From contig NZ_CP126106.1 in assembly GCF_030123325.1 (NCBI RefSeq), positions 2,260,001 to 2,324,000 of the forward strand: a stretch of DNA of 64,000 nt, written 5' to 3'. Below are positions 41,261-49,699 of this stretch, one piece after another. This stretch comes from Peribacillus simplex (GTDB lineage: Bacteria; Bacillota; Bacilli; Bacillales; DSM-1321). Numbering within the stretch: position 1 is the stretch's first letter; each line of letters begins with the position of its first letter. A program made the translations under genes and the position numbers. Below the pieces are notes generated by a model. That model had not been told where the DNA came from and searched no databases. It saw only the letters and a list, made by a program, of their open reading frames with translations.

Positions 41261-41572
41261 ATGAAAAAATTATACAAAAATTATATTTATACGATTCTAT
41301 TAGCGGGATCAGTATTCATCTTTTCAATTTTATTCTCTTGTACATTGAACAATGATCAAAAAAATGATTTCCTTTCTATAGAAGTAAGTGAAGGTGACAC
41401 CCTATGGGGAATTGCCGAAGAATATGAAGAAGCAAATTTGACAAAAAAAGAATTCATTGGTTGGATAGAAGAGCATAATGGAGTAAGGGCGGATTCGATT
41501 AAACCTGGTCAAGTCATCGTCATACCGGTTAAAGGGGAAGAACTTGTCCAGAATTTGGCCAGTGAGCAGTAA
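41261..41572 (+). CDS. yneA: YneA, SOS cell division suppressor
   Basis: This is a 103-residue membrane-anchored protein that halts division while DNA damage is repaired. It has an N-terminal membrane segment (about 8-28, YTILLAGSVFIFSILFSC) and an extracellular LysM domain (IEVSEGDTLWGIAEEYEEAN to PGQVIVIPV) that is needed for its effect. GGAGGG precedes the ATG. It lies opposite lexA under LexA boxes and leads the yneA-yneB-ynzC operon. Confidence 0.93.
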   Translation: MKKLYKNYIYTILLAGSVFIFSILFSCTLNNDQKNDFLSIEVSEGDTLWGIAEEYEEANLTKKEFIGWIEEHNGVRADSIKPGQVIVIPVKGEELVQNLASEQ

Positions 41573-41591
41573 GCAGTGAAGGTAGGGTATT

Positions 41592-42248
41592 ATGAAAGCG
41601 GTAATCTATTGTAGGGTCAGCACAGAAAAAGAGTCACAGGAAACATCATTGGCAAGGCAGGAAGATGAATTAGTCAAATTGGCAGAAAAGATGGATGTCG
41701 AAGTCATTTCCATAATAAAAGAACAGGCAAGTGGTTATGAGTTGAATAGGGATGGCATTTTTGACATGCTCGAATTATTTAAAACCAAGGAAGCTGAAGC
41801 ACTATTAATCCAGGACGAAACAAGATTGGGAAGAGGAAATGCCAAAATAGCCCTTTTCCATGTCATCCTTAAAGAAGATGTGAAAATTTATACACTCTCA
41901 CACGATGGGGAACTTGAGCTATCGGATTCGGATGCGATGGTCATCCAGATAGTCGGAATTGTAGAAGAATATCAAAGGAAACTACATAATCTTAAAATAA
42001 AACGCGGGATGATAAGGGCCGTTGAAAAAGGGTATCGTCCTCAAGAAAATCTTCAGAATCAAAGGAATTCCACTGGAAGGGACCGTAAGGAGATTCCTAT
42101 AGAAGAAATTATTAAACTCCGGGCCAATGGATTGACATTTGCAGAGATCGCAGCAACTTTAAGGGGCTTTGGATACAATGTATCTAAGGCTACTGTGAAC
42201 AGGCGTTTTCTCGAACATCAACTGAATACACTGGAAAGTCAATCATAG
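41592..42248 (+). CDS. yneB: YneB, serine recombinase/resolvase family protein
   Basis: This is a 218-residue protein with the serine-recombinase catalytic domain (AVIYCRVSTEKESQETSLAR, nucleophile S10; LLIQDETRLGRGNAKIALF) and a C-terminal HTH (about 165-210: IIKLRANGLTFAEIAATLRG). It is part of the SOS operon with yneA and ynzC in Bacillus. The biological role in SOS is unresolved. It begins 19 nt after yneA. Confidence 0.92.
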   Translation: MKAVIYCRVSTEKESQETSLARQEDELVKLAEKMDVEVISIIKEQASGYELNRDGIFDMLELFKTKEAEALLIQDETRLGRGNAKIALFHVILKEDVKIYTLSHDGELELSDSDAMVIQIVGIVEEYQRKLHNLKIKRGMIRAVEKGYRPQENLQNQRNSTGRDRKEIPIEEIIKLRANGLTFAEIAATLRGFGYNVSKATVNRRFLEHQLNTLESQS

Positions 42249-42313
42249 AACTTGTAATTTCGCTATTTTTTTAATACCATGACAATATCCGCAGATTAAG
42301 AAGGAGCGAAATT

Positions 42314-42547
42314 ATGTTATCAAAAGAAAAATTAGCCCGTATTAATGAACTTTCTAAAAAGGCAAAGGCTGAAGGTTTGACGGAAGTTGAGGCGAAAGAG
42401 CAAACCCAATTGAGAAGTGAGTATTTGGAAACATTCAGAAAGTCCATGACCAATACGTTGGAGCATGTGAAAGTCGTGGATCCAGAAGGTAATGACGTCA
42501 CTCCTCAAAAGATTAAAAATATAAAAGAAAAAAGAAACTTACATTAA
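42314..42547 (+). CDS. ynzC: YnzC, DUF896 family protein
   Basis: This is a 77-residue DUF896 protein with a helical hairpin (KEKLARINELSKKAKAEGLT, EVEAKEQTQLRSEYLETFRK) and the terminal VVDPEGNDVTPQKI stretch. In B. subtilis it is the third gene of the LexA-controlled yneA operon. Its function is unknown. AAGGAGCG precedes the ATG. Confidence 0.93.
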   Translation: MLSKEKLARINELSKKAKAEGLTEVEAKEQTQLRSEYLETFRKSMTNTLEHVKVVDPEGNDVTPQKIKNIKEKRNLH

Positions 42548-42641
42548 TAATGCTTGGATTCTTATGATGGAACATGCCATTTGAGGATTCTATTAGCGTT
42601 TAGGAGTAAAAAGAGAGTGCATTCATGTATGTATTCTCCTA

Positions 42642-42675
42642 TTTAGTTTAATCTAAATAGGGGACTTCTCTTATT
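42642..42675 (+). terminator. Probable terminator after ynzC
   Basis: TCTCCTATTTAG pairs with CTAAATAGGGGA around TTTAAT (one G-U pair); CTTCTCTTATTT follows, so the T tract is interrupted. Confidence 0.5.
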
Positions 42676-42782
42676 TCTGGAAAATTACAATATTGGTGTA
42701 GTAAATAGTGATTTTAGTTGTGATATTAGCCTTGTCACTATAATATAAAGAGGTACATTACAGGAAGGGATGTTTTTACGAT

Positions 42783-44786
42783 ATGTTAGATAAATTAGAT
42801 GCACTTTCTATTAATACGATTCGTACATTATCGATTGATGCAATTGAAAAGGCTAATTCTGGCCATCCAGGTATGCCGATGGGTGCAGCGCCTATGGCGT
42901 ATAAACTATGGACCGAATATATGAACCATAACCCGAAAAATCCAGATTGGTTTAATAGAGACCGCTTTGTTCTTTCAGCTGGTCATGGGTCTATGCTGTT
43001 ATACAGCCTTCTTCATTTATCGGGCTATGGCTTATCTATCGATGATTTGAAAAGCTTCCGCCAATGGGGCAGTAAAACTCCAGGACATCCTGAATTCGGT
43101 CATACGGCTGGTGTAGATGCTACTACTGGGCCGCTTGGACAAGGGATCGCAATGGCAGTAGGAATGGCAATGGCAGAACGCCACTTGGCAGAAAGCTATA
43201 ACCGCGATTCTTATAATGTTGTCGATCATTATACATATAGCATTTGTGGAGATGGGGATTTAATGGAGGGTGTTTCTGCAGAAGCCGCTTCATTAGCTGG
43301 ACATCTACAACTAGGAAGACTTGTTGTTTTATATGATTCTAATGATATTTCCCTTGATGGAGACTTAAGTCAATCATTTAGTGAAAGCGTGGCAGACCGG
43401 TTCAAATCTTATGGATGGCAATATATCCGCGTTGAGGATGGGAACGATCTTCAGGAAATTGCTAAAGCGATTGAAGAAGCGAAAACCGACGATGCACGCC
43501 CAACATTAATCGAAGTGAAGACGGTTATTGGTTACGGTTCACCAAACCGTTCAGGTAAATCCGCTGTTCACGGCGCTCCGCTTGGTGCAGATGAGCTGAA
43601 ATTGACAAAAGAAGCATATAAATGGACATTCGAAGAGGACTTCCATGTTCCGGAAGAAGTGTATTCACATTTCAATGAAGCTGTTGTTGATGCAGGCTCT
43701 CAAAAAGAAGAAGCTTGGAATGAATTGTTTAAAAATTACAAAGAAGCACATCCTGAGTTAGCAGAGCAATTGGAGCTTGCCATCAAAGGTGAACTGCCTG
43801 CTGAATGGGATCAGGAAATTCCAGTCTATGAAGAAGGTAAGACATTAGCTTCCCGTGCTTCAAGTGGGGAAGTACTAAATGCGATTGCCAAAAAGGTACC
43901 TAGCTTCATCGGGGGTTCTGCGGATTTAGCCGGATCTAATAATACCGCCATCAAAGGTGAGACAGATCTATTACCTGGTAATTACAGTGGCCGTAATATA
44001 TGGTTCGGTGTACGTGAATTCGCTATGGGTGCGGCTTTAAATGGAATGGCGCTTCATGGTGGATTAAAAGTATACGGAGGAACATTCTTTGTATTCTCTG
44101 ATTATCTACGTCCTGCGATAAGAATGGCAGCACTAATGGGACTGCCTGTAAACTATGTCTTCACTCATGACAGCATTGCTGTAGGGGAAGACGGACCGAC
44201 TCATGAGCCAATCGAACAATTAGCATCATTGCGCGCAATGCCTAACCTAGGGGTAATTCGTCCAGCTGATGGCAATGAAACGGCAGCAGCCTGGAAAGTG
44301 GCAATGGAGTCTACAAATAAACCAACTGCTCTTGTACTGACTCGTCAAGGATTGCCAACAATAAAAGACACTTCCGAAACTGCGTATGAAGGTGTTTCAA
44401 AAGGTGCTTACATCATCTCTGCTTCTAAGAAAGAAGTAGCCGATGCATTACTTCTTGCGACAGGATCCGAAGTGAACTTGGCTGTGGAAGCACAGAAAGC
44501 TTTAGCGAACGAAGGAATTGATGTTTCGGTAATCAGCATGCCATCATGGGATCGTTTTGAAACTCAATCTAAAGAATATAAACAAAGCGTAATCAATCCG
44601 GCAGTGAAAAAACGTCTAGCTATCGAAGTGGCTTCACCATTTGGCTGGGATCGTTATGCAGGTGATGAGGGTGAAATATTGGCCATCAATCATTTTGGAG
44701 CTTCTGCACCAGGCGGTAAAATCATGAAGGAATTCGGTTTCACTGTAGAAAATGTAGTTGCTCGAGTTAAGGATATGCTTAAATAA
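42783..44786 (+). CDS. tkt: Transketolase
   Basis: This is a 667-residue thiamine-diphosphate enzyme of the pentose phosphate pathway that moves two-carbon units between sugar phosphates. The first domain has SGHPGMPMGAAPMAY and the ThDP motif GDGDLMEGVSAEAASLAGHL. The middle domain has GGSADLAGSN, REFAMGAALNGMALHGG and HDSIAVGEDGPTHEPIEQLA. The C-terminal domain has ATGSEVNLAVEAQ. GGAAGGGATG precedes the ATG. It follows the SOS genes as in B. subtilis but has its own promoter region and terminator. Confidence 0.97.
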   Translation: MLDKLDALSINTIRTLSIDAIEKANSGHPGMPMGAAPMAYKLWTEYMNHNPKNPDWFNRDRFVLSAGHGSMLLYSLLHLSGYGLSIDDLKSFRQWGSKTPGHPEFGHTAGVDATTGPLGQGIAMAVGMAMAERHLAESYNRDSYNVVDHYTYSICGDGDLMEGVSAEAASLAGHLQLGRLVVLYDSNDISLDGDLSQSFSESVADRFKSYGWQYIRVEDGNDLQEIAKAIEEAKTDDARPTLIEVKTVIGYGSPNRSGKSAVHGAPLGADELKLTKEAYKWTFEEDFHVPEEVYSHFNEAVVDAGSQKEEAWNELFKNYKEAHPELAEQLELAIKGELPAEWDQEIPVYEEGKTLASRASSGEVLNAIAKKVPSFIGGSADLAGSNNTAIKGETDLLPGNYSGRNIWFGVREFAMGAALNGMALHGGLKVYGGTFFVFSDYLRPAIRMAALMGLPVNYVFTHDSIAVGEDGPTHEPIEQLASLRAMPNLGVIRPADGNETAAAWKVAMESTNKPTALVLTRQGLPTIKDTSETAYEGVSKGAYIISASKKEVADALLLATGSEVNLAVEAQKALANEGIDVSVISMPSWDRFETQSKEYKQSVINPAVKKRLAIEVASPFGWDRYAGDEGEILAINHFGASAPGGKIMKEFGFTVENVVARVKDMLK

Positions 44787-44797
44787 TAGTAATGGGG

Positions 44798-44832
44798 AAC
44801 TGACACCAACTGGATTGGTGTCAGTTTTTTTA
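44798..44832 (+). terminator. tkt terminator
   Basis: AACTGACACCAA pairs perfectly with TTGGTGTCAGTT around CTGGA, followed by TTTTT. Confidence 0.85.
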
Positions 44833-44888
44833 CCAAAAACAATCTTATTTTATATTGAATGTATTCCTATTCGAAAGGAAAACTTCCA

Positions 44889-44895
44889 TTCGACA
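44889..44895 (-). promoter_or_regulatory. Spo0A box upstream of sirA
   Basis: TTCGACA, minus-strand TGTCGAA, is a perfect 0A box, about 190 bp before sirA. sirA is known to be switched on by phosphorylated Spo0A in B. subtilis, so the location supports function. Confidence 0.5.
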
Positions 44896-45083
44896 AAAAA
44901 AGAAGAAAATTTCTCCAGCAAACAACATATCTTTTTAGTTTGTCAATATATAATGAGAATAAATAAATTTCGTTTAAATGTGTCAGTTAAAGGGGAAAGT
45001 CATCAATAGTGGAAAATAGTGGAGAGGGTCCTGGTGGTTAGATGTTTTGTGACCAAAATAGGAGAGCTAGGAGGCATTGGCTG

Positions 45084-45524
45084 ATGAGAACCTATCAAAT
45101 TTATTTAATCGAAGATGAATTTGCCCATCATTATTATGGAAGAGAAAAGCTATTTTTCAATTTGTTTTTGGAGTATATTCAAGCAAGGGGCAGACTGAAG
45201 AGTATTTTGCAAAAACAAATCGAATACGTCACCAAAACAGTCCCGATTAATCAGTTGCAGGTAGCTATTGAACAACGTTTGCAAAAAAAGATGAATTATT
45301 GGACTCAAAATGGAAAATACTATTTAGAAAAAACAAACGGAACAAGTAAAGCCGTATTAATCATTCAAAATGAGTCCATTACGCTTAAAGCTGAAGGAGA
45401 TTATGAAGCGGAGACCGCTTTCTTTGAAAGTATTCGAAAATATGAAGCGAGTTTCCTGGCCATTGATTTTGAACATGAAAAATACGGTTGGTTAAAACCG
45501 ATAAAAGAAAGAAAATTTGTCTAA
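45084..45524 (+). CDS. sirA: SirA, sporulation inhibitor of replication
   Basis: This is a 146-residue protein that binds DnaA and stops new rounds of replication when the cell commits to sporulation. It resembles B. subtilis SirA (YneE) at YQIYLIEDEFAHHYYGREKL, EGDYEAETAFFESIRK and the end FLAIDFEHEKYGWLKPIKER. The ATG at 45084 follows AGGAGG; an in-frame ATG at 45042 would add 14 residues absent from relatives. It lies between tkt and yneF as in B. subtilis. Confidence 0.88.
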   Translation: MRTYQIYLIEDEFAHHYYGREKLFFNLFLEYIQARGRLKSILQKQIEYVTKTVPINQLQVAIEQRLQKKMNYWTQNGKYYLEKTNGTSKAVLIIQNESITLKAEGDYEAETAFFESIRKYEASFLAIDFEHEKYGWLKPIKERKFV

Positions 45525-45608
45525 ATGGGGGACTTTTCGGCAGCGGGTATTGTATAATAACCTTTGGTCTAGTACACTGATGTTAGACAACATGAAGGAG
45601 GAAATAGT

Positions 45609-45824
45609 ATGTGGGTTTACATTCTAGTTGGCGTACTGGCATTGATTGCTGGAGTAGTGCTGGGATTTTTCATCGCTCGTAAATACATGATGGATTACTT
45701 AAAGAAAAATCCGCCAATTAACGAACAGATGTTGAAAATGATGATGATGCAAATGGGTATGAAACCATCCCAAAAGAAAATTAATCAAATGTTGAGCGCC
45801 ATGAATAAACAACAAACAAAATAA
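45609..45824 (+). CDS. yneF: YneF, small membrane protein
   Basis: This is a 71-residue UPF0154 protein with one N-terminal membrane segment (VYILVGVLALIAGVVLGFFI) and a cytoplasmic Met/Lys-rich tail (NEQMLKMMMMQMGMKPSQKK). It is conserved across Firmicutes; its function is unknown. AAGGAGG precedes the ATG. It belongs to the conserved tkt-sirA-yneF order. Confidence 0.93.
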   Translation: MWVYILVGVLALIAGVVLGFFIARKYMMDYLKKNPPINEQMLKMMMMQMGMKPSQKKINQMLSAMNKQQTK

Positions 45825-45964
45825 GATAGCAACCTTGATATATCAATGTTCTTGGAAGATTGGATGCAAAATTTTATATAATATCGAAATGGTTGATTCT
45901 TTTAGATTGAATTCTTCCACCGATTTTATATAAAATTTTGGTTTATCTTTCATTTTTGTTTCTT

Positions 45965-46007
45965 AAGCCACTTTTTCTGAATGAATGATTCAGTAATGGT
46001 GGTTTTT
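45965..46007 (+). terminator. Probable yneF terminator
   Basis: GCCAC and GGTGG enclose an inner CTGAAT/ATTCAG hairpin, followed by TTTTTG. It lies 140 nt after the stop. Confidence 0.6.
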
Positions 46008-46143
46008 GTTTTGGAATTGTAAGGTAAGTCCTCGTTCTATGGGAGGGCTTTCTTATTTTGAAAAATAAACACGCAAACTAAAAAAATACTTGTCCACACC
46101 TTCTATCAAAAGATGCATATAAAGTATTAAGGAGGGTGTTAGA

Positions 46144-46296
46144 ATGATAAATGATTTTGTGAAAAAATGCTTTGAGGATACTTGTAAAGTGTGGTTTCCT
46201 ATATGTGAACATAAATTTGAACACAAAAGTAAATTTAAAGACAACAAATGGGAATCTAAATTCAAATGGAAATCTAAATGTAAATGTAAAAAATAA
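46144..46296 (+). CDS. Small Lys/Cys-rich protein, possible spore-coat component
   Basis: A 50-codon ORF starts at 46144 behind AAGGAGGG. It begins MINDFVKKCFEDTCKVWFPI, continues CEHKFEHKSKFKDNKWESKF and ends KWKSKCKCKK. It has five Cys and about one-third Lys, with repeats of K-W/F-K-S/E. Such basic, Cys-rich short proteins resemble coat or crust proteins (CotC/CotU/CotG-like in composition only). No homologue is recognised. Confidence 0.6.
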   Translation: MINDFVKKCFEDTCKVWFPICEHKFEHKSKFKDNKWESKFKWKSKCKCKK

Positions 46297-46820
46297 TCTC
46301 TTTTCTATTAATCTTTTTATTTAAGCACTAACCAATAAAGAGTTGTTAATATATAAAATTGATTAGAGGTAAACAACAAAGTAATAGGTGTTTTCGATTT
46401 GAATGAACTTTATAAATAGAAAAGCAATTAACCTGAATTTGGTCGGGTGCTTATTTTTTATATAGGATTTTTTACACCACAGCCCCCATTGGCTTGTGGC
46501 AAATAACATAATCCGTTGGTTTATTTGGAAACTTTGATGAAACAAGCTCAAATCGCTGAAGTTGTAACTTTTACGATCATATCATCTGAAATGTTGGTAT
46601 AAGGTTATTTAACTTCTTTTGGGTTATATGGTTTCAAAAGGTTATTATCATCCTCATAAAAGTGAGCCATATAGGTTAATCTAATATCGGCATATACAGC
46701 ATGGAATTTTACTCAAACAATGAGATATCCCTCTGAAAATCATTCCTTCTATCCTGTGTGTAGGGGGATTTCATTACAATAATAAATTAATCAACACAGT
46801 TGTGGAAGCTGTTGAGTTTT
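46297..46820. other. Intergenic stretch
   Basis: No gene is seen in 520 bp. A possible weak terminator lies at 46420-46465 (AAGCA...TGCTT with inner ACC/GGT, then ATTTTTT), which could end the small Lys/Cys-rich gene. Confidence 0.45.
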
Positions 46821-46824
46821 TGGC

Positions 46825-46853
46825 TTGACTTCATCAACTGTAAATATTATTAT
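46825..46853 (+). promoter_or_regulatory. Promoter of the Rrf2 gene
   Basis: TTGACT (46825-46830) and TATTAT (46848-46853) are 17 bp apart. The operator described next covers the spacer and -10. Confidence 0.7.
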
Positions 46854-46859
46854 TACAGT
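46837..46859. promoter_or_regulatory. Rrf2 operator 1
   Basis: ACTGTAA and TTACAGT form a perfect inverted repeat with a 9-bp AT spacer. It overlaps the promoter of the regulator gene, which fits autorepression. Confidence 0.7.
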
Positions 46860-46883
46860 AATCTTCTTGAGGAGGATGCGAAA

Positions 46884-47303
46884 GTGAATAGTGATTTTAC
46901 CATAGCTGTGCATAGTTTGGTCTATTTAGCTTATCTACCAGATCATATGGCAAGCAGTGAGTCTATCGCAGAAAATGTTTGTACAAATTCGGCAAGGATT
47001 CGGAAAATGATGAGCTGCTTAAGAAAAAAAGGATTTGTTAAAACTAAAGAAGGTGTTGGCGGAGGCTATATTCTAGACTGTAACCCCGAAGAGGTAAGTT
47101 TGGCAGATATTTATATAACCGTTTCACATGGGACCTTGAAACCGAAGTGGTGTACAGGTGATCCGGAGAAAAAATGTGTCATATCTTCCAATACCCAGAT
47201 AGTCATGAATCAAATATTCGATGAAGCTGAATTATATTTTGAAAAATATTTAGAAGATATAACTCTCAGCACTTTTTTGGAAAAAATTAAACAATGTCCG
47301 TGA
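46884..47303 (+). CDS. Rrf2-family transcriptional regulator
   Basis: This is a 139-residue winged-helix regulator with GTG start at 46884 behind GAGGAGG. It has the Rrf2 pattern VNSDFTIAVHSLVYLAYLPD, SIAENVCTNSARIRKMMSCL, then KEGVGGGYILD. Three Cys lie in the C-terminal half (KWCTGDPEKKC, and C138 in IKQCP), but not in the C-x5-C-x6-C spacing of Fe-S sensors such as NsrR. It may sense thiol or electrophile stress like YwnA/CymR-type proteins. It likely controls the IDEAL-thioredoxin-OYE genes that follow. Confidence 0.87.
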   Translation: MNSDFTIAVHSLVYLAYLPDHMASSESIAENVCTNSARIRKMMSCLRKKGFVKTKEGVGGGYILDCNPEEVSLADIYITVSHGTLKPKWCTGDPEKKCVISSNTQIVMNQIFDEAELYFEKYLEDITLSTFLEKIKQCP

Positions 47304-47331
47304 TATTGATTTAGTTTTTTCTTTGCACTAA

Positions 47332-47352
47332 ATGTATATTTTATTATTACAG
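47332..47352. promoter_or_regulatory. Rrf2 operator 2
   Basis: ATGTATATTTTATTATTACAG matches the CTGTAA...TTACAG site before the regulator at 18 of 21 positions. It lies about 50 bp before the next gene, tying that gene to the same regulator. Confidence 0.6.
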
Positions 47353-47403
47353 TTAATAACTATAGTTTAAATATCAAATGAACATAAAAGGGGTGTAAAG
47401 GAA

Positions 47404-47790
47404 ATGGTCGAAAACATTCAGTTCAAAAATGGGGATTGGGTACAGGGAAAATCAAGAGATGGGGAACTTATCCATGGTTTCATTGAAACGGTAAGTGATA
47501 ATCGAGAAATCGTTAAAGTGAATGTGGTGGAAAGTGACAATGAAAAAGCGGTTGGGAAATCGATTTGGATTCCGAGTAAATGGACTGAAAAACTGCCGGA
47601 TCTAGAAATCAGTAACGAAAATCATCTTTTGGCCTTAATTGATTTAGCGTTACTTTCTAAAGATGAAACATGGTTTATGGAGTTATCCGGTAAATTGGAA
47701 TCCATCAAAATCCATCCGAAAATAAATTCGAGGAAATCAGAGTTTCTTATCCCGGGAAATAGAATCGCTAAACATGATTTAAATAGATGA
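47404..47790 (+). CDS. IDEAL-domain protein
   Basis: This is a 128-residue protein. Its first half (FKNGDWVQGKSRDGELIHGF, KSIWIPSKWTEKL) looks like a small beta-barrel. Residues about 77-98 (LLALIDLALLSKDETWFMEL) match the IDEAL motif, a short helical hairpin found in several Bacillus proteins such as YpiB and the ComK/adaptor-related set. Function unknown. AAAGGGGTG precedes ATG 47404. It is separated from the Rrf2 gene by a second copy of its operator and is followed closely by thioredoxin. Confidence 0.75.
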   Translation: MVENIQFKNGDWVQGKSRDGELIHGFIETVSDNREIVKVNVVESDNEKAVGKSIWIPSKWTEKLPDLEISNENHLLALIDLALLSKDETWFMELSGKLESIKIHPKINSRKSEFLIPGNRIAKHDLNR

Positions 47791-47837
47791 TGAGTAAAGA
47801 CCATAAATATTTCGGATAATACAAGGAGGAAATGATC

Positions 47838-48152
47838 ATGACGATAAAACATGTAACAGATGAAAATTTTGCTAGTGAAATCAAGGAAGGTTTAGTATTG
47901 GTTGATTTTTGGGCACCGTGGTGCGGTCCGTGTAAAATGATTGCTCCAGTGCTTAATGAAATTGCTATGGAAATGGGTGATCGGGTTAAGATCGTAAAAC
48001 TTAATGTGGACGAAAATTCAGATACGACAAGCGAATATGGAGTGATGGGAATTCCAGCTCTAATTCTATTCAAAGATGGAGAAAAGGTAGATCAAGCTAT
48101 TGGCTTCCAGCCAAAAGAAGCCATTTCGGCATTGATCACAAAACATGCATGA
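47838..48152 (+). CDS. trxA: Thioredoxin
   Basis: This is a 104-residue thioredoxin that reduces protein disulfides. It has the active site WCGPC (C29, C32), the DFWAPWCGPCKMIAPVL helix and the cis-Pro loop GIPALILFKDGEKV. ATG 47838 is chosen because GGAGG lies seven bases upstream; the ATG at 47832 is too close. It is in a redox-type cluster with an Rrf2 regulator and a flavin enoate reductase, so it is probably a stress-induced paralogue rather than the essential housekeeping copy. Confidence 0.92.
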   Translation: MTIKHVTDENFASEIKEGLVLVDFWAPWCGPCKMIAPVLNEIAMEMGDRVKIVKLNVDENSDTTSEYGVMGIPALILFKDGEKVDQAIGFQPKEAISALITKHA

Positions 48153-48242
48153 TCATAATGATTATCATAATATGCGGATGTGTATTGTGAATTAAGGACT
48201 TATACCAACCAACATGGCAGTAACTAAATGGAGGATTACTAA

Positions 48243-49364
48243 ATGAATTCTATATATACACCATTATTTGAATCGTTCAATTTAGGAAAGAAATTAGAAG
48301 TGAAAAATCGATTGGTGATGGCGCCAATGACAAATTTCTCTTCTAATCCTGATGGGACTGTAACCGACGCCGAAGTTAACTATTATGAACGTAGGTCAAG
48401 CGGGGTCGGCATGGTTATAACGGCATGTACTTACGTGACGGCTAATGGGAAAGGTTTTCATGGGGAATTTGGCGGGGATCAGGATGAATTGATACCAAGT
48501 CTAAGTCGTTTGGCATCAGCGATTAAAGCGAAAGGTGCAAAGGCAATTCTTCAGATTTTTCATGGCGGACGTGAGGTACCACCGGAATTAGTAAATGGTG
48601 ATGTTGTCAGTGCAAGCAATATCCCATCGGAAGGCGAAGGGAAAGCAGTTCCGCGTCCACTATCTGAAAAGGAAATTGAGTCGATCATTCTCGACTTTGG
48701 TGAAACCACCCGACGTGCCATTGAAGCGGGATTTGACGGTGTCGAGATTCACGGTGCAAATGGTTACTTGCTACAGCAATTCTTTTCGCCTCATTCAAAC
48801 CGGCGTGAAGACAAGTGGGGCGGTTCCCTTGAAAAGCGTCTGACTTTTCCATTAGCAGTTGTAGATGAAGTGAAAAAGGCTGTTGCTGAACATGCCAAGG
48901 ATCCGTTCATCGTTGGATATCGTTTTTCACCGGAGGAGCCTGAAACACCAGGAATCACCATGGATGATACCCTTACATTAATTGATGGACTTGTAACAAA
49001 GAATCTTGATTATCTTCATGTTTCATTAATGGATTTCTGGTCGAAAGCAAGAAGGGGAGCCGAGGTTGACAGACCTCGGATAGAAATTATAAAAGAACGT
49101 ATCGGAGACCAAGTGCCTGTCATTGGTGTTGGTTCCATCTATACAGCGGATGATGCGATCAAAGCACTGCAATCGGGTGTTCCGTTAATCGCATTAGGCC
49201 GTGAAATCATTATCGATCCTGAATGGGTACAAAAAGTGGAACAAGGCAGGGAAGCAGAGATCGTGACAAAAATAAACAAGGATAATCAGCAGCAACTTGA
49301 TATTCCAGACCCACTATGGCAAGCGATCATCCACTCTCCAGGATGGTTTCCAGGGATTGAATAA
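48243..49364 (+). CDS. Old-yellow-enzyme type NADH:flavin oxidoreductase
   Basis: This is a 373-residue FMN-dependent TIM-barrel reductase of electrophilic alkenes, quinones or nitro compounds. FMN and substrate features include VKNRLVMAPMTNFSSNPDGT, AILQIFHGGRE, FDGVEIHGANGYLLQQFFSP (substrate-binding HGAN), HSNRREDKWGGSLEKR and GVGSIYTADDA. TGGAGGATT precedes the ATG. It lies 90 nt after thioredoxin on the same strand, and with the Rrf2 regulator suggests defence against electrophiles. Confidence 0.9.
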   Translation: MNSIYTPLFESFNLGKKLEVKNRLVMAPMTNFSSNPDGTVTDAEVNYYERRSSGVGMVITACTYVTANGKGFHGEFGGDQDELIPSLSRLASAIKAKGAKAILQIFHGGREVPPELVNGDVVSASNIPSEGEGKAVPRPLSEKEIESIILDFGETTRRAIEAGFDGVEIHGANGYLLQQFFSPHSNRREDKWGGSLEKRLTFPLAVVDEVKKAVAEHAKDPFIVGYRFSPEEPETPGITMDDTLTLIDGLVTKNLDYLHVSLMDFWSKARRGAEVDRPRIEIIKERIGDQVPVIGVGSIYTADDAIKALQSGVPLIALGREIIIDPEWVQKVEQGREAEIVTKINKDNQQQLDIPDPLWQAIIHSPGWFPGIE

Positions 49365-49445
49365 ATAGACGTTCATATATTAGTGAAATAAAAAATGCAT
49401 AGTGGTTTTTTAAAACCATTATGGAATGAATATACTTGGAATAAT

Positions 49446-49499
49446 AACCCCCGACAACGGACACACATTATAAAAGTGTTCCTTAGTCCGGGGGTTTTT
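49446..49499 (+). terminator. Terminator of the OYE operon
   Basis: AACCCCCG and CGGGGGTT enclose a partly paired loop with CGGACAC/GTGTTCC, ending in TTTTTA. Confidence 0.7.
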
Positions 49500-49511
49500 A
49501 TGTTTATGGAA

Positions 49512-49685
49512 GGCTCTTTTCGTAAAGATTGTTGTTTTTAAAAGGAAACGGTTTAAGGTTGATTGGAGCGTAAGTGCGAGACTCTTGCGGGAGCACCGCC
49601 CGCCCCGCGGAAAGCGAGCATCTGGAGGGGAAATCAACCACACCGCTTTACTTGGAAAATAGCAACAAAGTATGCGAAAACAGCC
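49512..49685 (+). mobile_element. MITE copy B3 (174 bp, internal deletion)
   Basis: The ends GGCTCTTTTCGTAAAG and GTATGCGAAAACAGCC are intact and perfect 8-bp repeats TTATGGAA flank it (49504-49511 and 49686-49693). About 45 bp of the GC-rich core, covering the whole GGTGAG/CTCACC stem, is missing, while both sides of the deletion are well conserved. Confidence 0.85.
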
Positions 49686-49699
49686 TTATGGAAAGATCA

